A program made the position numbers and the translations under genes. The notes below the pieces were generated by a model that had not been told where the DNA came from, searched no databases, and worked only from the letters and a program-made list of their open reading frames with translations. DNA of 41,638 nucleotides from Phoronis australis (taxonomy: Eukaryota > Phoronida > Phoronidae), in the NCBI GenBank assembly GCA_002633005.1, contig NMRA01000656.1, forward strand, positions 180,289 to 221,926, given 5' to 3'. Positions 22,716 through 33,964 of the stretch are shown here, one piece after another. Positions within the stretch are counted from its first letter, which is position 1; the number at the start of each line of letters is the position of its first letter.

Positions 22716-25700
22716 CTGATAAATACTGGTCGTACTCTCAGATGGTGATGGAGTCTGAAATCTGCTATCTAAATCCAAGGATGATGAAATGTCCGAGAAC
22801 ATCTTCCTGCGTGAAGATGGAGACTGGTGATCCGGCTCCGTCCATAAAGTCTCAGTCGATGGCGACGCCTGTTCCTCTGAGAGTCTAACGGCCGAGCTTG
22901 ACTGTCGAAATTTCGTTTTCGATTGTTCATACATATGCGCCTCACTGTGACTTCTGACTATGTTTTTGCTAAGTTGCCCCGGTAATGGCAGAGTGTCGGC
23001 TTTTCGGCCTTTCTGACCAAGACTTGACGTTCTTGTTGAGCGTACAGCTTGCATGGGGGTACTGGGAGTAACCACCGTCGCTGGGACACTTTTGGAGGAA
23101 TTTAAAGACACCCGTTTCACATGGTCGATTCCTTCATCTGAATGTACTCTAGCACCATCAAGTTTCTCATTCTCTACATTGTTCAAAGATGGCGTGCTCT
23201 GAGCCTGCACGGAACTGATCATCATTGGCAAATCTACATATTCCTTTTTATATCCACTAGGGTCACTTCGCCATGGTTTCTTCCCACGTTTGCCGTTACT
23301 CTCAGGACTCGGCAAGTCGCTGGCGTCCATGTCTGAAGTTATGCTAACGCCCGCGCAAGAATCCGGGATGGACATGGATGAGAGTTCACTCGAGGCATTT
23401 AGTTCGCCCTCGTGGGGTGGATGATTCCCACCACGTAGTGGGCCGAACCCATTACTATCCATGGGACCACTCTCCTCTCCATCTGGAGGTGGGCCAGATT
23501 TCTCTGGAGGATGCGTAACAAAACGCAAATTGTCATTGTTTCGTCTGCCCTTTCCTCTCGCATACTCCTCTACACTAACACCTTTCATATTCACTGGCTC
23601 GTGTTGGTTGAACCGTTCACTGGTCGGCGTGTAATCCGCTTCCAGTCCTTCATCTTCTTCTATCATAGACACACGTCGTTTCGCCATCATGGCTGAATCA
23701 TCATTCAGAGACGTCGCGCGGATGATGTGTGCACGTTCTACAACTGATGGTTCAGTTTTTGGTGTAGACGTGCTCCAATTCTGAGTCGTCTTGGGCGGTT
23801 GACGGCTATACAAAGAAGCTACAGCGTGACGACGGGGCCTGGGTGTCGATGGACTAGATGGTGGTGTCACCATTATTTCAGGCGACTTGGTCTTGTCCCT
23901 CATAGACACACACCTCTTGATGACAACTCTGTTCCCACTTCCACTGACTGGATTACTTTTTAAGCTGTCAGATCGCTCAATGTTGGCATTGGTGTCAAAC
24001 GATTTGGTCCCCGTTGGTGACTTGATGAACTTGTTAAGCTTTTCATTCAAATTCCTGCTGAGAAGGTTCAGCTGAGTAGGCGATGATCGAGGAGACTTGT
24101 TTGGAGACACCTTCTGAACTGATGGCGATGACGCCCGAATGGTGGTTACAGGTGACAAGTAACTCTTCCAATTTGTTTGCAAAACCTCTAATGTCTCCCT
24201 GCCCTTTGGCAACTGGTTGACGCTCATGTTTTGCTCAGCACATACCGAAGACGGCGGAGAACCAAACAAGAACGGCATGGGTGGCTTACGAACGGCAGTG
24301 GGAGAAAGCAGTCCGTCATTCATTTCATCTTTCTGCTCCGACATCATGAACCATGGCAATACTTGTTCTTTCTCCGACGAGTCACTTGATCGTCTACTGC
24401 TAGAGACTGAACCACTTCCCAGGGTGCGGAATGAAGCTAGATTTGGCACTCGTTTTACTTTGGATAACTTGATACTCGACGATGAAACCGAACTCGTCCT
24501 AGAGGATAGACCACCACTGCCACTTTTTCGAGATGGCTTTATGGGAACAGGGGTTATAGATTCTCTCCTGTGATCATCATCACCCTCCTCATCATCAGTG
24601 TCGCCCTTCCAAGCATGGGTTATACCCTGTATTTCCAAACTACAAATGGTTGTTTCGCTAGTTACACTTTCGCCATCTCGGTGGTGAAGTAAGTCTTCTG
24701 CGTCACTGTTCTTTTTTACACGCCTAGAATCAAATTTTGGTGATCCTATGCTGGGCCGAAAATGAACATTTGAAATTCCAGCTGATGATATTTTCCGTTG
24801 AGGAATTTGTCCTTCACTAGGAATGCTCAGACAAGCACTGCTATCTGTTGAAAGACTAGCGCTGTATCTCAACTTCCCCGGTTGACCTTCATTCGGGGGC
24901 AAAGCTGTAAAATTTTTCACTTCGCTCGAGTTGACTAACGATCCTGTGCTCCTGGAATTACTCCCAGTTTTAGCTTTTCTCCGTGGTCCTTCACTTTCAT
25001 ACTCCTTAGATGAAGGAGGTTCCCCTGAAGCACTGGAATCAATCTTAGCCTCAGACACGTGACTTAGGCTGTAGGTTGAAAAATCTTCAATCTCTGATTC
25101 ACTGTTCAAATGTGACTGCAATTTAGCAGGAAGGAAACTTAAAATATTCCCCTCGGTCTGAGCCTTCACATAGCTAGGATTGCGAATATAGGGCTGTTGT
25201 TTTCTCTCCGACTTCACATCAACGTATGTTTCACTGGCAGGGTGAACTTGCAAGCCATCCCTGCGAACAGCTGTTGAGCTCTCATTAACAGACAGGCCAC
25301 TGGTTCCTTCTGCCTCAGTCTGTGAAATGTAATACCCATCTCCCGGCTTGTCTAATTGCCTGCTATCACCAACAGTCGAAGATAGGGCAGCGCTTAATGT
25401 CGTTTTAATATCATAGTAGTCCGTAAAGGAACGCGGCTTGTTCGAAGAACTTAACGATGGAGGACGTTTATCAGAACATTGGGCGATTGCAGAAGTGGTT
25501 CGTCCTAATTGGCGTTGACTAAATGGTTGGATGGGACCAGACTGGAACTCACGTTTTACTAATAAATCCGAACTTCTGGAACTAGGCGATTCCGTCAAGT
25601 CCTGCGTGTCTGCAGACTTACCGGATTCCCACGTCTCCAAACGATCGCCGGTCAACGGTGGAGTCGGACTCTCTATCTTCAACTGCAATCGCTCACTTAC

Positions 25701-25886
25701 TGGCGTAGTTCCTCCGGATGACTGCTCACTATCTACACACAGTTCACCATACTTCGCCGTGTGAATTAGCTGATTGCAAACACTTAATTGCAGTTGCCGT
25801 GGTCGACGCGAATGGGACGCAGCAGTTCCGAAAGTCACAGGCGAGACTAACTCGTCGACCCGTCTCTCTTTATCGTGAGTTGACAT
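22716..25886 (-). CDS. Large Ser/Pro-rich exon of an unrecognised intracellular protein
   Basis: 1057 codons are open in one exon from the first in-frame ATG at 25886 (an in-frame TGA lies about 23 codons upstream) to a clean donor, TATCAG|GTAAGTTT, at 22716/22715 in phase 0. After it the frame ends 11 codons into the intron, so the gene continues at lower coordinates. The start context is poor (TTTTACATGT), and a possible acceptor (TTTTTATAAG) sits 9 bases before ATG, so a further 5' exon cannot be excluded. The protein has no signal peptide or membrane segment. It is rich in Ser, Thr, Pro and charged residues, with an acidic patch near 428-438 (DTDDEEGDDD). There are many basic-Ser phosphosites: RRVSMIEEDE near 733, KRCVSMRD near 655, KRVSLNSS near 922, RTSSLGQ near 950 and RSHSEA near 978. 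TPPSSPSTPRPRR near 670-685 is an SP/TP and SH3-like region. This is typical of a disordered, kinase-regulated cytoskeletal or signalling scaffold, but I recognise no family. Confidence 0.85.
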
Positions 25887-27796
25887 GTAAAAGTTCTTAT
25901 AAAAACAGTCAACAGACTGACCATTCGAAATTTGATATCCAGTTCAAACTGAGAAAATTTGACGTTATCTCGACTAGATGCTGAACTTTCCTAATCATGG
26001 TCATCTAAGTTATCCAACATTTTCCGAAGACGAAGTCACGTCCCACTGCACAACAAATCTTATGTCGTCTGTCGGTCTCCTCTAACTATACCCTCCAATC
26101 CAAAACCCTTTGACTTTGTTGACAAAGTGACAAAGGTTGAATGAAAGATAAATATTTGATGAAACCCGCACCAATAACAAATCTGTGTTCTCGTTGTCGC
26201 CGGCAAATAAATCTTATGATTATCCAGTAAATTTTATATCACACTTTACAGCGTTAGTTCGCACAAACGAATTGTACAGGTTTATTGCCAGTAAACGACA
26301 AAATTAACACTTTTTGTGCGTACGACTCACACTGTTCTAAATTTTTGAACACTCGAAATGCAGCTTTCTGTAAAACCAGGTTTCGCGAGCTGGGCTACAC
26401 CTTTCGTCATGGTCTTCGACTAACGTGAATGAAACCAAATCAGTTGTTCAACAGGTGACAATGGTCCATTCATAAAGTAACATTTAAAAAGCAAACAGTG
26501 AGATTTACACGGTAAATGAACCGTCCAATTCAAGCTATTGTATTCCAGTCCTGACTACAACGGCGCGATATAAAGTGGATACCGTGTTCTGAGCACATTT
26601 TCCAGAAGGGTTGAAGAGAGCTGAAATCAATCACTCTTTTTATTGCAAACAGTTGTTTAAGGACAGAACCTACAACGCACACCAGTGGTGAATTTGAAAC
26701 CTCTTATTCCAAGAGTAATCAACTATAAATATTTGTGGTCAGCGTTTTCTCAATCACTTTATAAAAACGTCACAACTGGAAATCAAAAAATGGTTCAAAA
26801 AACATATTTTTGGTTGAGGCACACTATCAAACACCACTGAAACTGACACTTTTGGGGCTCATTAGAAAAATGTAAAATTGAAGCTGTTTACCTATAAATT
26901 ATTCAGAATACAAACCCATGAAATCGACACGGACTTCTGTTGCAGTAATAATAGAAACGGCATTATTGTTACGTAAGGGCATAAGAAAACTTCAAATGCA
27001 AAAGAAAAAAGCTCCTCTTAACGAGAATCCTGGGCGAGAATATTCAGTCGTCATCTTCTCTCCTTGAGTTTCAAAATCTAAGTTTGCGCTGGAGCATGAA
27101 GCTGCAAATTAACGCGAAATACGCTCGAATCAGCTGGCGAGCATAGTTCATTTATACCGGTCATTCATTCCATAAATTACAGACAATGAACGGCTGCGAA
27201 CACTTGCGACTTCGTCTGTTTTGTGCTGCCACCTTTTGACAATGCAGGAGTTTTAAAACCTCGTGCTTTACGGGCGTTCGCTTGTCTCCATGATCGGGCA
27301 AGCATTGTTTCTGTTGACTGGTTTGAACAAGGGCTGCTTATTGCCTGAGCACCCTACATTTTCGCTCGGCCCTGTTATGTGAATTAGAAGACAATAATGT
27401 TTGAATAATTAAAAAGCTGAAGGCTCCCAATCCTCGAATAATAGTGAGGTCAAAGCAACTACTTTTTCTTTGAGTGCCAGAAAACTTTCGGTTACACAAA
27501 GTTTGTCAATCATTCTAAAGAAGACCTGAGGGGAATCTACTTTCGAATTATTTGCGAAAGACCGAGGTAGCCTCATTGACTGCAAATGAATTGCGCAACT
27601 GTCAAAAAATAAAGTTGAAATACGTCGGATAGTTCTCGGTTACTGTAAGCAGCGGGATAACAAGAACGACTATGTTTTATGAGTTATTTTGATTTTGGTT
27701 GTGTGAGTGTTCAAAGATAGAGGCCTGTTTCATGGGCAGTAAACTAGAAAGAATGTTGAGCGACATGACTCTACAAAGCCATGTCGGCGTACCTAA
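25887..27796. promoter_or_regulatory. 5' flank of the Ser-rich gene, possible promoter/5' UTR
   Basis: About 1.9 kb with no credible ORF, lying between the divergent-looking start of the Ser-rich gene and the 3' end of the Ig receptor gene. It should hold the 5' UTR and promoter of the Ser-rich gene. I see no convincing TATA box or initiator, so the label rests on position alone. Confidence 0.3.
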
Positions 27797-27945
27797 CAGG
27801 GGCGGATCCAGGATTTTGAGTTGCCGGGGGCCAGGGCATAGTATTAGCCAGGGTTTTGCCCACCAGACATTCGCACACCCGAACTGCCAAATGAAATCTG
27901 GGAGAATTTTAGGGGGGAGCATGGCCCCATCTTAATCCGCCACTG
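27797..27945. mobile_element. 149-bp MITE with CCTAA target duplication
   Basis: The left end CAGGGGCGGATCCAGGATTT and the reverse complement of the right end, CAGTGGCGGATTAAGATGGG, match at most positions over 20 bases. The element is flanked by direct repeats CCTAA (27792-27796 and 27946-27950). It carries no transposase. CAGNGGCGGAT ends are common among short non-autonomous elements of marine invertebrates. I do not assign a superfamily. Confidence 0.8.
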
Positions 27946-28084
27946 CCTAAGAAGAATTCTCGATCAAACAGCGAAGGGGTATCTTATCAGCCTCGTCCTC
28001 AAGCCCCCGGGATGGCGCTGATCGACTTAGCCACTGAAGCTTTAGTTGGCCGTGTCTTCTGTCAACATGCAAATTTGATTACAT

Positions 28085-28232
28085 GGGCGGCGCACTATAG
28101 GGGGCTGGGTGGCTATAGCTCCCCCACTTTTTTCAGTACTACGCTACACATGATCTATAGGCGATGCATCACGGGAGGGGGGGGGGGCTGAGAGGGCTTT
28201 AGCCCGCCACTGTTTTCAGTGCTGCGCCGCCC
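28085..28232. mobile_element. 148-bp GC-rich inverted-repeat element
   Basis: GGGCGGCGCA (28085-28094) is perfectly complementary to TGCGCCGCCC (28223-28232). The interior contains two partly repeated halves (GGGGCTGGGTGGCTATAGCTCC, broken by GGG runs, and GGGGCTGAGAGGGCTTTAGC). It is non-coding, and only 140 bp from the previous element. No clear target duplication. Confidence 0.65.
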
Positions 28233-28632
28233 GGCCACTTACCATAGTAAATATTTCTCATCTTGCTCCTTAGTTTAATTAAAGGGATTTCTGATCTTGG
28301 GAAAAAGCAACCGTTTGTTATTACTACGAAGCTCATCAAAATTTCTAGTTGCTGCGAGTTGGTTTCAGTTGCGGAAGCGGTTGGTCATAAGATGAATTTC
28401 TCAGTGGCGTTTCATGGCAACCAATTTCAAATCAAGCACAGGAAAAGAACACGATGTCGCTGGACAGGAACCTCAAATACGACTGTAAAGAAAGTTGCCA
28501 ATTTCAATTTCCTCATACTCAGTAAAGCAAAAATATGCAAAATGCATCATTCACCTCACTAGTGGCCTAGTCAGTTTGCAAAAATGTGAATTCAGGCCTC
28601 GTTTAATGCAAACATGTAAAACTTAAAAAAAG

Positions 28633-28638
28633 TTTATT
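28633..28638 (-). terminator. Poly(A) signal AATAAA of the Ig receptor gene
   Basis: AATAAA on the minus strand, about 346 bp 3' of the stop codon at 28984. An ATTAAA variant lies nearer at 28823-28828. Either gives a normal-length 3' UTR. Confidence 0.5.
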
Positions 28639-28983
28639 GTTCACCGGTAGTGAAAATGAATTTAGTTACAAAAAGAGAGCATTTCCGTACATTTAAATTA
28701 TTTTTAGTTCATGGACAATATTGTGACAGTGAACAAATATTGGAGCAACTGAAGTCCAGACTCGAAATTTCGAAAAACTTTTTGACAAAAGGCATGAGTA
28801 ACTAATTGCAATTTACCAAGTGTTTAATTGTGCATGAGGAAGAAATATATTAATTAGGGCAGAGTCGCAAAATGATAAAAGAAATACAACTCGTGAGAAA
28901 GTAATTGTTTTTACAAGGACTAAAAGTCTTAGGAGAGTGCGGTGCACGGCTATATTGTGTCGCACAACACGTATGCGTGGAGT

Positions 28984-29333
28984 TTAGTCCCTTAAAATAT
29001 TCGTGAGTGTTATCGAATCTTCTCTCGGTGCTTCAGCTCGTAAAAACCCGTACTGGCTAACTGCACTCTCGTTTGAACCACGCCTGCTGCCTGGGGCAGT
29101 GTCTAACATCGTGGCCATTCTTGTTCGCGTCGTATCATTGGTCTGAGGCTTTGATTCGGTCCCAGGTGCCGCTGGACCTGCGAACGCATTGTCTGTGGTG
29201 GGCGTAGCGGCTTGTTCTCGTTGTTGCTGTTTCTTCATGCGATAGCGCCAGAGACACAGCGGATATGAGACGAGAAGAAACACGCCCACAGCCGCAACCG
29301 CCCACATTATAAGACTTTCTTGATTTTCGAATA
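28984..29333 (-). CDS. Terminal exon of Ig receptor: transmembrane helix and ITIM-like tail
   Basis: On the minus strand the acceptor GTTCTTTTTGTAG precedes a phase-1 exon that runs 116 codons to TAA at 28984. After VFENQESL comes a hydrophobic helix (about residues 9-29, IMWAVAAVGVFLLVSYPLCL) followed by a basic stop-transfer (WRYRMKK). It is a type I membrane anchor. The cytoplasmic tail of about 85 residues is polar, with RRGSNES and, near residue 95, S-Q-Y-G-F-L. That fits the ITIM consensus (S/I/V/L)-x-Y-x-x-(I/V/L), which in known receptors recruits SH2 phosphatases once phosphorylated. The phase-1 join to the Ig exon at 30776-31129 forms GTA (Val). The function is inferred from the motif, not shown. 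Confidence 0.8.
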
Positions 29334-29693
29334 CTACAAAAAGAACGCGTTAACAACGAAAATATTGGCGAAATACACCCACGCGCTTAGAAAACCATAG
29401 CATGCATTCAGCAAAAGCGCGTAATAACGGTGGTACTGGCATGAATGTCTACTAGGCACTTGGTCCCAAAAGAGACACTCACCGGCAGCAACAGCACCAC
29501 CTCGAATTAATGTGTTTATAATTTAGTTTGAACTTGATTGTCACATAAACTCAACAATATTCCTTTATTTTTACCATATTTTGTCTGTAGACATGTAAAA
29601 ACACCGCTTGTCGTTAGGCTATTTTTGGCTTTGTCTCACCGTGAGAGTGACAACGTTAAATTTTCAAGAATAGTAGACCTTTTCATGCTACGC

Positions 29694-30125
29694 CACCATG
29701 GAATGTCAACTCCCGCACGTGACCCTGTATGTATTCTATTGTTAAAGCTTGCGACCAGTTGCTGGGAAAGTTTGCAATGTGACTTTCCGGCTGCCTGCTC
29801 GACTGAGTTTTCTTCGAGTGTTGTAGTTATCACATCAAGCCTAATTTAAGTGTTCCATTTTCATTTTGTCACGCTCGTTCAGCTGGATACGGAAGCTTCT
29901 GGTAAATTTTTAACTCCAGTCTTAGAACCACTTTCGACAACCTATCAAACTACGTGCCAGCAATTTTTCAACAAGACGTTTCTGATTTTGAAATTGACAG
30001 TATTTTACGGAAAGAAGTGACATTAGTTTTCTGAGTGTTTGTTCTGCAATTATAAATGAAAAGTTTAGACTACAAATAAGTGTCTTTATATAACTTTCAA
30101 AAAATTATTCGTAATTGCATAACTA

Positions 30126-30196
<71 letters not shown>

Positions 30197-30775
30197 GCTG
30201 TTTTCCTTTGTTTCAATAATAATTCATTTGAGGAATGTTTGCCTGTTGTCCAGATACCGTTTGTACTTAATTCGATTTCTGGGCAGGACTGTCATCTGTA
30301 GCATATATCTATACCCATGAAATAAAATTTGAAAATGAAAAGAGTACTTTGTAAAAGAATCCAATTCAATATTTTGTGTTACTGACAGCCTTGCCCCGCT
30401 CCCGCCGTACCGCCACACCACCAGAATGTCCATCTTTTTGACACAGGGCGATATTGACATTTCCCACGCGACATAGTCATATTTTCCTGTTCGATTAAAA
30501 AACGGGGATTTTCATGGACTTTTTCAACACCTGCAATTTCCCATTAGACTGAAAAAAACGCTGTCAGACACTTTTGGATGTTTATTTTTATCTTCCATGG
30601 AAAACCCTATCAGAAAAGCTTCATCTGCAAATTTCAGATAGATAGCTGGGATAATTAATCACATATTTGTAAATGTTACTGCATCTTGAATTTTTAGTGA
30701 AGAATGGAATTGTATCAAACAGCACCAAAGGTCTACTTAAAATATAAAGATGTAAAATTTCGTTCAGCGACAGAC
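29694..30775. repeat. Segmental duplication copy A (intron of Ig receptor gene)
   Basis: This intron aligns block by block with 33965-35505. Shared stretches include GGAATGYCAACTCCSGYACG, TTTCCCACGCGACATAG, CATCTGTAG...CCCGTGAAATAAA, and the exon-proximal CCAAAGGTCTA...AAGATGTA. It lies directly 3' of the Ig exon 30776-31129, so exon and intron were copied together. Copy A carries a TG microsatellite where copy B has only a degenerate TG-rich stretch. Confidence 0.85.
30128..30192. repeat. (TG)n microsatellite
   Basis: About 32 TG units with one TA interruption, within duplication copy A. Confidence 0.97.
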
Positions 30776-31129
30776 CTGTAATTTTCAACTCGACGGTGTC
30801 AGTGATGGAAACATCCGTCTTCGGGTTTCGTACATGACACTTGATGGCGTTGCCGCCGTCAGCGAGACGCGGATGGAACGTGAGAACGTTCGAGTAGATT
30901 TTACCGCCGCCATCGGCGTCCTTCTGTTCGACTACATAACCTTCCTCGACGCCGTCGTCAATGTTCAGTGAGTGCTCCCACTGAATTTGGGGCGCGGGGC
31001 GGACACTGTCTGAGGTGCAGGTCAGAGTGTAGCGTAGTCCGCTCACGGCCGAAAACGTTTTCTCGTGGGTCTTTTCGTTTTCCTGTATCTCGCCGTACGT
31101 AGTCGCAATCGACGCACTGGTCGGACCAA
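30776..31129 (-). CDS. Ig-like domain exon, membrane-proximal
   Basis: A minus-strand exon of 354 bp, phase 1-1, from acceptor TTTTCCCGTCTCAG to donor ACAG|GTCTGT. It encodes 118 residues starting VGPTSASIATTYGE. The Ig hallmarks are visible: B-strand Cys near 38 (YTLTC), the tryptophan 13 residues later (IQW, 51) and F-strand Cys near 98 (GNAIKC), ending TVELKITG. It shares the VGPT start and the Cys-Trp spacing with the exon at 40217-40615, so these are paralogous modules of one extracellular region. The copied relic of this exon is at 35506-35646. Confidence 0.8.
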
Positions 31130-31369
31130 CTGAGACGGGAAAAGTTGGGACTTATAGACCTATTAGTACAACGTTAAACCGTAGTCTGATCAGAAGCCAC
31201 ATCGACGTTTGCTCCTCTGACGTACTTTCTTATCCGACATTCGCCCCCAAATCAGACGGTAGATCTGCCTTCTTTTTGAGAACACTTTTTCAGTGACGTA
31301 ACTTGTGTCGGTTAGGCTTTGTTCGCCCACAATGATCTCATTAGAGTTATTCAAGAAAGTCAGAAAGGC

Positions 31370-31694
31370 CACATTGGCAAACTTTTTGTTTACAAACTCG
31401 ATCTAACTCAGTGAGGTAAAGTTTACAAATGAACGTTTATCGGTGTTGACGGTTTACCAAATACGGCCAAACTGGTATACTGAAGTTTGGTCATGCGCAT
31501 TCATTCGAAAACCGTTTGGTGTAGTTTGGGGAATAATAACCGATCAGCGAATCAACAAAATGGCAGCTTCCGTAAACCAAGTTTGGCAGAGTTCGCTGGT
31601 GTCAACCGATTGCCAAACTAATTAAAACATCACCAAACCCCGAGTTTGGCCGTGTTTGCAAATACAATAGTTTGGTATAGTTTGCCAGAGTGTG
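31370..31694. mobile_element. Diverged MITE with repeated AGTTTGG motifs
   Basis: The left end CACATTGGCAAACT (31370-31383) corresponds to the reverse complement of the right end, CACACTCTGGCAAACT (31679-31694). GTTTGG or its complement recurs many times inside. There is no coding capacity. The arms are imperfect, so the boundaries are approximate. Confidence 0.5.
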
Positions 31695-33964
31695 AACGGG
31701 CTTTTACAGAGGGAGGCTAGGGTCACTGGCCTATCTATATCTATGTAATCTGATCAGAGATATGATGTTCCGAAATTGGCGGATTTTGGAATTTTTATGC
31801 AACTCTGTGCATTTATCAAAATATCTGGAATACAAAAGACTTTACGAAAACGAAAGTATAAATTTTCCGAAAGTAGAAAGTCTAAGGAATTTGATTTTTG
31901 ACTTTTCACCAATCTGTTATTAATTGGGTCACGTGACCATGTCTTTTGAGTAAAATTTAACCAAAAATAAAGGTACATTGGTAGCATAATAACGGTATAA
32001 ATAACATGATCAAATTTATTTGATATAAATGATGAAGGCGAGGTATTAAAAACGGTGTTACACTTTTGTTTTATGCATCTTTAAAGATTCTTCATGAAAA
32101 TCTTCAGTCCTATTTTTTGATTACCCCTCATGTAAAAGTGGAGCATTTGGAAAACAATTCCTAACAGCGTTTTCGAGAACGGGACATAAAGTTTAGTATC
32201 TGATAGTTGATATGAATCCAATCAGCCGCTTTTGAAATATGATGATCCGACTTTAGCCAAATGTGGACATTTGTATAGAGTCCTTAATAACCTTAAGAAG
32301 GGAAGGTTCGAGGCCGGTTGCTGCTGGAGTACCCTTTTGACGTCATGTAAATGACCACAAAAAAAGAAAAAATCTAACTTTTCTTTATTTCTGTTTCCAC
32401 ATCACGAAAACATGGCAAAAACAATAGCTTTTAAGAGGCACGGAAAGCAAAAGCTGGCCAAAAATAACTTTTAAACAATCGCAGACGAAAGTACCATCTC
32501 GGAAGGTCTACTACAGAGCTATTCACTTTCCCATATGAGAGAATTCCCAGAAAAATCATCACATAATTCACTTTTTTTGAAATACGCGCGAAGGAAAAAC
32601 TCTGTAGTCACCACGGAGTTTCTAATCTCCCTCCCACTTATGATAAATGCGCGCATGCGCTCACAGTCATTCGACAAACAGCTGACTGATACGATGGACA
32701 TTAACGACAGGTTAACTGAGGTTGACATCACAGTATGAGGCAAGACAATGGAACAAGCAATTTTCCAAAAATAATTCCAAGTGTGCTTTTGAATATATTA
32801 CAATACTACGATACGTTTATAACTAATCTTAATCAATTAGGACTGTTTATCGCCATTGTATTGTTTACATCAAAGGCCAAAGGACACACTTCCCATATAA
32901 GCTGGGAAATGTGCTTCGTCTATGTTTTGCCATACGAAATAAGGAGACGTGCGTTGCCTTTTGGGAGAAAAATGGACGAAGCGGCGAGCAGTTAATAGAT
33001 CGTTTTTTTTGAAGGAAAAAGAAAAATGCTTTGACATAAAAAAAATTGAAATCTTTACAAACAAACTGAAAAAACACCTGTTGAGCATGTTGAATTCTAT
33101 ATGGGTGGCAGAGAACCACGTTGAATATTGTAATTGAGTCTGCTTGCGTAATATATAAACGATACGTGAGTCGCAAGCTCGTTACCAGAGATGAAAAGGA
33201 AATCAAGATGGGCGATATAAGCTTATTTATTCAGTATAACAAAACAAATTGTATTCAAGTCCGTCCCAAGAAAGTGATATTAAGTTTGACTTAAGCTTTT
33301 GACGTAAACGTTACCCGGTGTCGAAATTTCCAAGTTTGGAGCTTGAGACAAACCTTAGACTTAAGTCAAAAAGGAACTTAAGTTAGTTTATTAGTAAAAG
33401 TTATCAATGAGTTTTATTTCTTAAAATGAACATTTTGGGAGATAAAGTTCCTCATTGCACCCCATTTCTCTCGACAGAGTGCCAAGGACGGTTCCAATTT
33501 AACAAACAAAAGTACGCAGACCTTTCACGATGTATCTCGTAAAGATTAAGGGAAATTTTGGTTTTTATTCGAAGAGAAAACAACATAAACTCCGGCGTTC
33601 CTTCTGTCCTGGATGTGATGCATGATTACGTTGCGAGTCGGCCTTTGACCATAACAACTTCAATCTCACCTAGGGAATGTAGGTAATACCAGGAAGATCT
33701 CTTCCTGGTAATACCAAAGAACTCTAGCATTGGGTAAAGTTTAGTTACGCCAGGATCTACTCTAAAATATAGCCTGGCAAAATCACGTGCTCTCATTAAA
33801 GTGGCACGGACCGCGAAAACTCGTGAAAAATAATTATGTTTTAAACGATCCATAACAAAATGTACTAACACACTTTCTTGCAACCTCTACTACAGAGTTA
33901 TCCACGGCAATATATCACGTAGTCAACGGAAGTCTTGCTTTTTAGTGAGGTCCTAACTTACTGA
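31695..33964. other. Intron with repeat fragments and a hairpin
   Basis: No supported exon. It holds the repeat core at 32256-32303 and a near-perfect hairpin: TACCAGGAAGA (33687-33697), a 2-base loop, and TCTTCCTGGTA (33700-33710). A diverged inverted pair built on GACTTAAG lies at about 33280-33375. Opposing ORFs at 32519-33206 look like AT-rich chance frames. Confidence 0.45.
32256..32303. repeat. Interspersed repeat fragment shared with 7203-7250
   Basis: GCCAAATGTGGACATTTG, then AGAGTCCTTAATAACCTTAAG, paralleling the locus at 7203. Confidence 0.6.

Noticed and set aside
24217-24573. Plus-strand ORFs antisense to the large exon (also 23142, 23511, 23887, 25531, 25718)
   Set aside because: Shadows of the minus-strand coding exon.
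30080-30320. Plus-strand Cys-Val repeat ORFs
   Set aside because: Pure translation of the TG microsatellite.
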